The notes below the pieces were generated by a model. That model was not told where the DNA came from. It ran no database searches and worked only from the letters and a program-made list of their open reading frames with translations. 64,000 nt of DNA, taken from Bacteroides sp. An322. Lineage in GTDB: Bacteria; Bacteroidota; Bacteroidia; Bacteroidales; Bacteroidaceae. A program made the position numbers and the translations under genes. The stretch spans positions 1 to 64,000 of the forward strand of contig NZ_NFIN01000021.1 in assembly GCF_002161765.1 (NCBI RefSeq), read 5' to 3'. Below, one piece after another: positions 1 through 6,616 of the stretch. Positions within the stretch are counted from its first letter, which is position 1, and each line of letters begins with the position of its first letter.

Positions 1-153
1 TTATTGTTTGGTACCTTTAAAGATATAACATTTTTCCAATTGACCGACTGATTTGAGATCTGAAGATGCTTATAACATTATTCTTGAATCAATTCAAAAC
101 AGTTTCTTATAAAAGAATACATTTTTAGACACATAAATTAAAACAATCGTGAC

Positions 154-957
154 ATGTATAAAAATATCACATTACTGATTTTATGTTTACTTACATTAAA
201 TATCTATTCACAAAATGATAGTATTATTAAATTAAGGATAAATAATAATGTTCACTATTTTGAAAATTATTATAAACGTCCTATTTCCCTAATTCATTAT
301 AATAATCATACAGATTTTGGAATAAGAAAGAATACATACATGAATAAAATATTTGATATGAAATGCTATAAGTATGATGCCTTTCCAAATTTCATAAATC
401 ATTCCAATACTTTTTTCTATGATTATAATAGATGGGGAAAAATTGCATCTTACATGTATGGTCAAAGTTCTCAAAATACACTTCCTGGTATTGGCATTAT
501 TAATCAAGCATCATTAATATATCAGAAAAATTTTAATTCGTATTTTGATATTAAGATAGGAATTAATGCTATAAAATACCATTTACCCAACTTAAAACAA
601 AGCGGACAATCTTTTGGCCTATTGGGATCTGCTACATATTTACCTACAGAAAAACTACACATCAGTATTTTTGGTTGTTATACTCCTAACAATATATACA
701 ATTTTAATAATTCATATTATGGTACTACAATAGGTTATGAATTTTCAGAGCGAGTCGGTATAGAAGTTGGAGTACAAAGATATTACGATGCTCAGAATGG
801 TTGGAAAACAGTTCCAATTTTCATACCTTATTATAAATTTGAAAAGTTTGATTTAGGAATTGATATTGGAGGTATATTATACGAAATTGTAAGAAGTATA
901 AAAGATAATAAACAACAAAATAAAATGTTACCAATACGCCTTCCTCCTAGAAATTAA
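154..957 (+). CDS. Exported protein of unknown function, possibly outer membrane
   Basis: I do not recognise this 267-residue protein. It starts with a clear signal peptide (Lys followed by a Leu/Ile-rich core, probable cleavage after about residue 19, IYS-Q). The rest is rich in Tyr, Phe and Asn, with alternating aromatic and polar residues and Gly-rich turns (for example FGLLGSATYLP and GTTIGYEFSERVGIEVGVQ), as expected of a beta-barrel or other beta-rich envelope protein. Base composition is strongly AT-rich compared with the housekeeping genes further right. It lies just upstream of an Rhs remnant, so it may belong to a decayed Rhs or surface-polymorphic locus; that link is only positional. 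Confidence 0.6.
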   Translation: MYKNITLLILCLLTLNIYSQNDSIIKLRINNNVHYFENYYKRPISLIHYNNHTDFGIRKNTYMNKIFDMKCYKYDAFPNFINHSNTFFYDYNRWGKIASYMYGQSSQNTLPGIGIINQASLIYQKNFNSYFDIKIGINAIKYHLPNLKQSGQSFGLLGSATYLPTEKLHISIFGCYTPNNIYNFNNSYYGTTIGYEFSERVGIEVGVQRYYDAQNGWKTVPIFIPYYKFEKFDLGIDIGGILYEIVRSIKDNKQQNKMLPIRLPPRN

Positions 958-990
958 AGATTGTCTTAACTTTAAAAAGGTTGACTATTT

Positions 991-1101
991 GAACGCTACA
1001 CCAAGCATATTTATATAGGTAACCAAACTATCGAATCAAAAATCGGTGAGTTTGCATCCTATGGTTCGACCTCGAGACACATACAATATGCAGTAAGGAA
1101 G
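991..1101 (+). pseudogene. Rhs-repeat protein fragment
   Basis: The frame from 991 reads ERYTKHIYIGNQ, then KIGEFASYGS and RHIQYA. This is the conserved block found in Bacteroidetes Rhs/YD-repeat proteins just before the C-terminal core (typically ERYTKHIYIG..R..SKLG.F.SYG...R.IQYAG). The same frame has stop codons just upstream (967, 973 and 982), and after about 1101 the similarity is lost although the frame stays open. Only about 37 codons remain, with no start, so this is a relic. A full Rhs gene would be several kilobases. Confidence 0.6.
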
Positions 1102-1153
1102 ATGCCGTACATGCGCTTCCTTGATTTATCTTGTAAGCATTCTATTTTCCGCC

Positions 1154-1184
1154 TTGACACACATCATAGCCTAACCTATCTTTG
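1154..1184 (+). promoter_or_regulatory. Bacteroides-type promoter
   Basis: TTG at 1154-1156 and TATCTTTG at 1177-1184 are separated by 20 nt, matching the Bacteroidetes primary sigma consensus (-33 TTTG, -7 TAnnTTTG). It points at a 26-codon ORF that starts 20 nt downstream. Confidence 0.7.
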
Positions 1185-1204
1185 CGCCGTAACCTTTAAC
1201 AACA

Positions 1205-1285
1205 ATGATTATGGCAAAAGAAAAAGTAAACTACCAGGAGGTATATGACCTCTACCAGTTATGCAGCTTCGCATCCGTGGGATAA
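1205..1285 (+). pseudogene. Short 26-codon ORF behind a promoter, probably a gene remnant
   Basis: ATG ATT ATG followed by codons for AKEKVNYQEVYDLYQLC and a TAA after 26 residues. It is noticeably less AT-rich than the sequence after it and looks like the first codons of a longer cytoplasmic protein cut off at 1285. I cannot assign a family. The gap from 958 to 1379 otherwise holds only the Rhs relic and the promoter. A functional micropeptide is possible but unsupported. Confidence 0.3.
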
Positions 1286-1379
1286 AATTGATTGAATATC
1301 AACCTATAAAGTGATTTTTAAGGGTAGACTATTATAATATTAGCAAGTTAAAATTAGTATCAACCAAACAAATCATAGA

Positions 1380-2645
1380 ATGAATAAAAGAATTATAATA
1401 AATTGCTCACTTCTTTTGTTTTGTAGTGTTTCTTTTGGGCAAAAATTAAGTCCTGCCCAGCAAATGGCCGATTTTGACACTTTATGTACAAAATTAGAAT
1501 ATGTACACCCCGACCTTTATCTCTATCAGTCAAGAGAAGAGTATGAAAACAACAAAATCAAGATTAAGTCCTCCATGACTGATTCTATCAGCATATCCGA
1601 CTTCTATCTGAAAATAGCCCCTTTTATGGCTAATATAAAGGATGGTCATAGTATGATGCTGCCGCCTATTACCAACGACCTGATAGCGATTGCAAAGAAA
1701 GATGGCAAGACAATGCCATTGAGAATAAAAGTATCCGGAGATTTCTTTATTGTAGATTATCCGGTGATTGATAATTCCATGGTTTGTGAAGGTGATACGA
1801 TTCTCGGAATTAACGGAATCCATTCAAAAGATATACTTGGACGGATGTATAGCCTTTGGGGTTCGGAGAAAGGTAATGGCATTAAGGAAGGCAGTGTAAA
1901 CGCCTATTGGTCTCCATTGTTGTGGTACATGTACAGATGGGGCGAGTCGTATGAGTTTACGATAAAACGTGGTGATAAAATGGAAGAGATACGTTTGGAA
2001 GGAGTTCCGCAAAGTGTGGCTATAAAGGTCATCAAAGAAAGACAATCCCAGAAAAAGCCTGAAAGTTTCAGTTGTTGTTTCTCTTCCGATTTCACAAAGG
2101 CAACTCTCACCATTCGCAATGTATTTCAGGAAACTGAACTAAAGGTATTTTGTGATTCAGTCTTTAAGGAAATAAACCGGAGAAAAATAAAGGATATAAT
2201 TATTGACTTACGAAATAACACAGGGGGTTCAAGCAAGTGTGTGGATAGGCTTATTTCCTATTTTCCACATCCGGACTATTCGCTATATTCTAAGAGTCAG
2301 TTGAAGGTCAGTGCATATTCCAAAGCCTATAATAAAGACAGGCATCCGGAAATATACAGTCAAATCTGCAATTTGCCGGATGGAGGACTTTTTGTTATAG
2401 AAGCTACTCCCGTCAAGAGTAATTTGAAAGAAGCTAATCTATATCATGGTAAAACAACTATTCTTGTGAATAACAAGACTTACTCTGGTGCATCCACTTT
2501 GGCCCATACGATGAAGAGGTTAGGTATCGCGAGAGTGAAAGGAGAAACAGGATGCCCTGATGTATATTTCGGTAATTATCTGCATTTTACATTGCCAAAT
2601 TCCAAGATAGATTATTATATCAGTTTCTCTAAGTTTTATGAGTAA
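1380..2645 (+). CDS. S41 family (C-terminal processing) peptidase, exported
   Basis: 421 residues with a signal peptide (cleavage near residue 20, FGQ). A PDZ-like segment carries GDTILGING at about 139-147, and the S41 core follows from about 240. The core has the strand motif DIIIDLRNNTGGS (272-284) and the nucleophile region NNKTYSGAST with Ser369. Lys379 is the possible base if this follows the Ser-Lys dyad arrangement. The protein stops soon after the last core strand, so no extra C-terminal domain is present. Members of this family cleave peptides or protein tails in the periplasm or on the surface; the substrate is unknown. It is probably co-transcribed with the next gene, 14 nt away, also an exported predicted protease. 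Both are AT-rich. Confidence 0.8.
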   Translation: MNKRIIINCSLLLFCSVSFGQKLSPAQQMADFDTLCTKLEYVHPDLYLYQSREEYENNKIKIKSSMTDSISISDFYLKIAPFMANIKDGHSMMLPPITNDLIAIAKKDGKTMPLRIKVSGDFFIVDYPVIDNSMVCEGDTILGINGIHSKDILGRMYSLWGSEKGNGIKEGSVNAYWSPLLWYMYRWGESYEFTIKRGDKMEEIRLEGVPQSVAIKVIKERQSQKKPESFSCCFSSDFTKATLTIRNVFQETELKVFCDSVFKEINRRKIKDIIIDLRNNTGGSSKCVDRLISYFPHPDYSLYSKSQLKVSAYSKAYNKDRHPEIYSQICNLPDGGLFVIEATPVKSNLKEANLYHGKTTILVNNKTYSGASTLAHTMKRLGIARVKGETGCPDVYFGNYLHFTLPNSKIDYYISFSKFYE

Positions 2646-2659
2646 AAACAATTGATAAA

Positions 2660-3757
2660 ATGAAAAAGATTATTTTAATTTTCGCCTTGTTCATAGCATG
2701 TCTTTGTGCAAAGGCACAATCTATTATTCCACAGGTCAATGAAAATGTAGAACTTATGAGTATCTTGTCCCGTATGGCAGGTTTCCCTGAATACCACATG
2801 GATATGGCAGGACAATACATAAAGGACATGGACAGCTATTTTAAGGATAATACAGATCATCCGGCAGTTCAGTATATGAAAGGACTTAGAAGCAAGTATG
2901 GAATCTCCTTCGATGCTGTCATGTCAATGGCAATACATCTGGACAACCGGAACGGTACTTTATCTTTGTGCCAAAAAGATATTCCTTCCTTAGAAAAAAG
3001 ATGGAAGAATGTGGATAAGGATGAGTTTTTGTCTTATCTCAACAGCTTTTATAAGGACACAAACTTCAATGAATTTTTCAAAGCCCATAAAGACCTTTAT
3101 GATAGAGGACTTAAATCTTATCAGGATAATGTCATTAAACATTTTGATATAGACTGGTATGCCGATTTCTATGGTAACGAACCTCAGGAAACTTTCTCTG
3201 TAATAATCGGATTCTGTAATGGCGGTGGTAACTATGGCGTAAACAGACAGCTAACAGGCAAAATGAAGGAAGTATTTGCCATTGTTGGTTATTACGTGGA
3301 TGAAGAAGATACACCTACGTACAACAAAGAATATCTCCCTACTTTAATACATGAGTTTAACCATTCTTTCATCAATCATTATCTGGATGAAAATAAATAT
3401 CCTGATTTTGCAAAAGAACTGGAACCGACTGCCACAGACTTATTCATGTCCTCTCGTTGGAGTATGGCGAAACAGGCGTATGGTAATTGGAAAACCGTCA
3501 TAAACGAATCACTTGTCCGTGCGGCTGTTATCTGTTATATGCTGGACAAAGAGTACAAACCTGAAGAAATAAGAAATGAACTGTTGGAACAGGTACAGCG
3601 TAATTTTAGATGGATGCCCGAACTGGTTACCCTACTGAGAAAATACGAAAAGAAACAATTTAAGTATGGAAATTTTGAGAATTTCTATCCGAATGTAATA
3701 GACTTCTTCACTGAATATAATAAAATGGAAAATAAAAGATTTGATGTTTTGAAATAA
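2660..3757 (+). CDS. DUF4932 protein, probable exported zinc metalloprotease
   Basis: 365 residues with a signal peptide (cleavage near CAKAQ, residue 20). The middle contains HEFNH at 231-235, an HExxH zinc site, followed by the acidic stretch ELEPTATDLF, which could give a third ligand (Glu). This layout matches DUF4932 proteins of Bacteroidetes, thought to be peptidase-like though not characterised to my knowledge. The start is 14 nt after the S41 peptidase stop, so the two likely form a proteolytic pair. The TAA stop at 3755-3757 is also the first three bases of a CRISPR repeat copy, so the 3' end may have been created by recombination into the array. Confidence 0.75.
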   Translation: MKKIILIFALFIACLCAKAQSIIPQVNENVELMSILSRMAGFPEYHMDMAGQYIKDMDSYFKDNTDHPAVQYMKGLRSKYGISFDAVMSMAIHLDNRNGTLSLCQKDIPSLEKRWKNVDKDEFLSYLNSFYKDTNFNEFFKAHKDLYDRGLKSYQDNVIKHFDIDWYADFYGNEPQETFSVIIGFCNGGGNYGVNRQLTGKMKEVFAIVGYYVDEEDTPTYNKEYLPTLIHEFNHSFINHYLDENKYPDFAKELEPTATDLFMSSRWSMAKQAYGNWKTVINESLVRAAVICYMLDKEYKPEEIRNELLEQVQRNFRWMPELVTLLRKYEKKQFKYGNFENFYPNVIDFFTEYNKMENKRFDVLK

Positions 3758-3953
3758 TCGTACCATAGTGGAATTGAAATTGTTATAATCATTAGACATC
3801 TGGGCGATATCCAAATCTTTTAATCGTACCATAGTGGAATTGAAATAGTTGAAGCCTACGCCGTTGCTTGCCTTCAAAGACTTTTAATCGTACCATAGTG
3901 GAATTGAAACACTGCATGAAACGAAATAGGGACAATCTTCGACATCTTTTAAT
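3755..3953 (+). CRISPR. Short orphan CRISPR array, type I-B-like repeat
   Basis: The 30-nt repeat begins CTTTTAATCGTACC and ends GGAATTGAAAT or GAAAC. Full copies lie at 3817-3846 and 3881-3910. A 5'-truncated copy (26 matching bases) is at 3755-3780, and a stub of eight bases (CTTTTAAT) at 3946-3953. Spacers are 36, 34 and 35 bp (3781-3816, 3847-3880, 3911-3945). The ATTGAAAC-type end indicates orientation left to right, so the missing leader would have been on the left, where the DUF4932 gene now sits. After the stub, TCATGGAATTAGAAAT at about 3973-3988 resembles the repeat's 3' half, as in a decayed terminal repeat. No cas gene is in the window. Confidence 0.9.
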
Positions 3954-4146
3954 TTTGCTGTCTGATAAAAAATCATGGAATTAGAAATTTTTTTGCATAT
4001 GTGAAACAAGGAATATGATACATAACGTTCGGATGAAAGCTTAAACTTGAATGGTTCTATTGCCATTCGCTTGACCGAATGATAAATTTCTGTAAAATGG
4101 GTAGGATTATCGGGATTCAGGTCATACAGATATGAATGTAACTTTT

Positions 4147-4154
4147 TATCTTTG
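4147..4154 (+). promoter_or_regulatory. -7 promoter element for the MalY/PatB gene
   Basis: TATCTTTG matches the Bacteroides -7 box and lies 26 nt before the ATG at 4181. No good TTG is seen at the expected -33 spacing. The rest of the gap 3954-4140 shows only a small inverted repeat (CATTCG 4064-4069, CGAATG 4076-4081). Confidence 0.55.
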
Positions 4155-4180
4155 TGACCGTAAAAAAACGATAGAAAGAC

Positions 4181-5353
4181 ATGGATTATAATTTTGATGA
4201 AATAGTGCCCCGCCGTGGCACCCGTTCGTATAAATGGGATTCAGCGGCAGATGCGGACGTGCTCCCGATGTGGGTGGCAGATATGGATTTCCGTACCTTG
4301 CCTGCCATTGTAGAGACTTTGCAACGAAGAGTGGCACACGGCATATTCGGTTATACCAAAGTGCCCGATGCTTATTATGAAGCTATTGTCAACTGGTTCT
4401 CTGCCCGGCACGGCTGGACGATGAACCGCGAATGGATTATTTATACCATTGGGGTGGTCCCTGCCGTATCGGCTATCATCAAGGCGATGACCCAGCCGGG
4501 CGATCAGGTGATTGTGCAGACTCCGGTGTATAACTGCTTCTTTTCTTCCATCCGGAACAACGGATGTGAAATTGTGTCCAGCCCGTTGGTGCGTAAGGAC
4601 GATACGTATGCGGTTGATTTCGACGATTTAGAGGCAAAGGCTTCCAGTCCGAAGGCGAAAGTGTTCTTGCTCTGCAATCCTCATAATCCGGCAGGGCGTG
4701 TATGGACTCCCGAAGAATTACGCCGGATGGGAGACATTTGCATCCGCCACGGTGTGTTCATCATATCCGATGAAATCCATTGCGAGCTGATACAGCCCGG
4801 ATATGCCTATACGCCTTTCGCTTCGTTGGGCGGGGAATACGTGAAACATTCGTCCGTATGCATTTCTCCCAGCAAGGCGTTCAATATCGCCGGGCTTCAG
4901 ATAGCGAACATCGTGACCGCCGATGAAGAGATTCGGAAGAAGATAGACCGTGCTATCAATGTCAACGAGGTGTGCGACGTGAATCCTTTCGGCGTCGAGG
5001 CTTTAATTGCCGCTTATAGCGAGGAGGGCAGCGAATGGCTGAAGCAATTGAACGCATACATTGCCGGGAACTATCGCTACATGCAAGCGTTTTGCAAGGA
5101 ACATCTTCCCGAGTTCCCTTTGATAAAGCTGGAAGGGACTTATCTGGCATGGATGGATTGCTCGGCGCTTGGCATGAAGTCGGAAGAACTGGAAGAAGAA
5201 CTGGTCGGTAAGGCTAAGTTGTGGCTGAATGCCGGAACGATGTACGGCGCGGAAGGTGAAGGCTTTATGCGCTGGAACTTAGCTTGCCCGCGAAAGAATG
5301 TAGAGGAAGGATTGAACCGCTTCCTCCGGTTTGTGAATGGAAGAAGAAGTTAA
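4181..5353 (+). CDS. patB: MalY/PatB-type PLP-dependent C-S lyase (cystathionine beta-lyase)
   Basis: 390 residues, full length for the class II fold-type I aminotransferase family of MalY/PatB. The N-terminus shows the diagnostic RRGTRSYKWD and LPMWVADMDF. SDEIHCEL (196-203) includes the PLP-pyridine Asp197, and SPSKAFNIAGLQ carries the Schiff-base lysine Lys232. NPHNPAGRVW at 166-175 is the usual conserved loop. These enzymes cleave cystathionine or cysteine to a thiol, pyruvate and ammonia in the cytosol, and some members act as aminotransferases, so the exact substrate is open. It has its own promoter and is followed by a palindromic element, so it is probably monocistronic. Confidence 0.88.
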   Translation: MDYNFDEIVPRRGTRSYKWDSAADADVLPMWVADMDFRTLPAIVETLQRRVAHGIFGYTKVPDAYYEAIVNWFSARHGWTMNREWIIYTIGVVPAVSAIIKAMTQPGDQVIVQTPVYNCFFSSIRNNGCEIVSSPLVRKDDTYAVDFDDLEAKASSPKAKVFLLCNPHNPAGRVWTPEELRRMGDICIRHGVFIISDEIHCELIQPGYAYTPFASLGGEYVKHSSVCISPSKAFNIAGLQIANIVTADEEIRKKIDRAINVNEVCDVNPFGVEALIAAYSEEGSEWLKQLNAYIAGNYRYMQAFCKEHLPEFPLIKLEGTYLAWMDCSALGMKSEELEEELVGKAKLWLNAGTMYGAEGEGFMRWNLACPRKNVEEGLNRFLRFVNGRRS

Positions 5354-5393
5354 CTCCTTCTAAAAATGAATGTCCGCATTTTCCCAAATTAGT

Positions 5394-5474
5394 TGTAGGG
5401 GCGTATCGCATACGCCCTGAAAACATCCGCATGGATAAGTGTGTGTATTCGGGCGTATGCAATACGCCCCTACA
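5394..5474. repeat. Palindromic intergenic element, 24-bp arms
   Basis: Arms at 5394-5417 and 5451-5474 are reverse complements except for one base, with a 33-nt spacer. The arm starts TGTAGGGGCGTAT. It lies between two genes of the same direction and could act as a terminator or be a MITE-like insertion. Confidence 0.85.
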
Positions 5475-5528
5475 TGGCTGTTTGCGAATATTCATAAATG
5501 AACATTAATAATTAAATAAGATAGTATT

Positions 5529-6041
5529 ATGGAATCAGCTGTAAAACTTTATTCATTGCCGTACTCCAATGTGAAAACCTACGGAGCGGCTTTGTTGTTC
5601 GTGATTGGCAATATTGCTTTGCCTCAATTGTTCCATTTGATTCCCCAAGGCGGGATGACGTGGCTTCCCATTTATTTCTTCACCCTGGTAGGCGCTTACA
5701 AGTACGGTTGGAAGGTTGGTTTGCTTACCGCTATCGCTTCTCCGTTGATAAATTCGGCATTGTTCGGCATGCCTGCTCCGGAGGTGCTTCCGGTTATCTT
5801 GTTGAAGTCCGTCCTGCTGGCTGCTGGTGCCGGGTTCGTGGCTCATCGTTTCCAAAAGGTATCGGTATTGGCTCTGTTGGCTGTCGTGTTATTTTATCAA
5901 TGCGTCGGTACTTTGGGCGAATGGGCATTCTTTGCCGATAGCTTCCATGCAGCCGTTCAGGATTTCCGTATGGGCATCCCCGGCATGTTGCTCCAAATAT
6001 TCGGCGGCTATGCCTTCATCCGTTACCTGATTCAGAAGTAA
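5529..6041 (+). CDS. ECF transporter S component-like membrane protein
   Basis: 170 residues, almost entirely hydrophobic, with about five to six membrane segments (around 18-35, 45-62, 65-80, 88-105, 110-128 and 150-165). The small size and pattern of Gly/Ala-rich helices fit substrate-binding S components of energy-coupling-factor importers, which bind a vitamin or metal and dock to a shared EcfA/EcfT module. No EcfA or EcfT gene is adjacent, as in group II systems. No recognisable riboswitch is seen in the leader, so the substrate cannot be inferred. The call rests on general character rather than a signature motif. Confidence 0.6.
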   Translation: MESAVKLYSLPYSNVKTYGAALLFVIGNIALPQLFHLIPQGGMTWLPIYFFTLVGAYKYGWKVGLLTAIASPLINSALFGMPAPEVLPVILLKSVLLAAGAGFVAHRFQKVSVLALLAVVLFYQCVGTLGEWAFFADSFHAAVQDFRMGIPGMLLQIFGGYAFIRYLIQK

Positions 6042-6046
6042 TTTTG

Positions 6047-6126
6047 TTTTCACCACAGAGTACACAGAGGCACACGGAGGATAATTATAAAAACTCTGTG
6101 TGCCTCTGTGTACTCTGTGGTGAAAA
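6047..6126. repeat. Palindromic intergenic element, 33-bp arms, terminator-like
   Basis: Arms 6047-6079 and 6094-6126 pair with a single mismatch around a 14-nt loop. The arm contains CACCACAGAGTACACAG. It sits exactly between convergent genes and ends in T/A runs on both strands, so it could terminate both. Confidence 0.85.
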
Positions 6127-6127
6127 A

Positions 6128-6616
6128 TTAAATCACTCGTTGGTAAGCAATGCGCGGTGTGCCGTTGGCTACGTAGATGATGCCGCAAGGGGTAAAGCCG
6201 TTCTTCTCCAACAGGTGTTGCATCACTTTATTATCGGCATGAGTGTCTGCCCGCAGATTCGAATCATGTAAAGCACACCAGTTGACACATGCTTGAAAAA
6301 TTCCTTTTTCGCTTCCGTCTGAGGCAATCCGATGAATGACATGATAAGGTTCGTCGTTCAGCCACGCTCCGTTTTCGATACGTGCGTAATTCGGGTCGGG
6401 ACTGGGGACGAAACAGAATGTCCCTATGGCTTTCCCTTCTTTGTTTTCGCAAACATAACAATCCCCTCGGCTTATTTCGTCCGCAATCAGTTCACGTTGC
6501 GGATAACCGTTTATCCACTGGTTCGGATTTCCGGTCTTTGCCATAAAACGGCGTGCCGCATCGAATATTTCCATGAGGCGGTTTAAATCAACTGGTGTAG
6601 CTTTACGTATGTTCAT
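6128..6616 (-). CDS. GNAT family N-acetyltransferase
   Basis: 162 residues with the GNAT layout: N-terminal IRKATPVDLNRLMEIFD, central strands around KAIGTFCFVPSP, an acetyl-CoA-binding region near RIASDGSEKGIFQACVNW (the degenerate Q/R-x-x-G-x-G/A loop, here SDGSEKG), and the C-terminal block LRADTHADNKVMQHLLEKNGF, typical of RimI-like members. It would transfer an acetyl group from acetyl-CoA to an amine of an unknown substrate in the cytosol. Its ATG lies inside the last codons of the GH115 pseudogene (14-bp overlap), so it probably depends on upstream transcription or on a promoter within the GH115 remnant. Confidence 0.8.
   Translation of the reverse strand: MNIRKATPVDLNRLMEIFDAARRFMAKTGNPNQWINGYPQRELIADEISRGDCYVCENKEGKAIGTFCFVPSPDPNYARIENGAWLNDEPYHVIHRIASDGSEKGIFQACVNWCALHDSNLRADTHADNKVMQHLLEKNGFTPCGIIYVANGTPRIAYQRVI

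Noticed and set aside
5394-5474. Inverted repeat as an integration (att) site
   Set aside because: No integrase, tRNA or flanking direct repeats are near; it behaves like the other intergenic palindromes.
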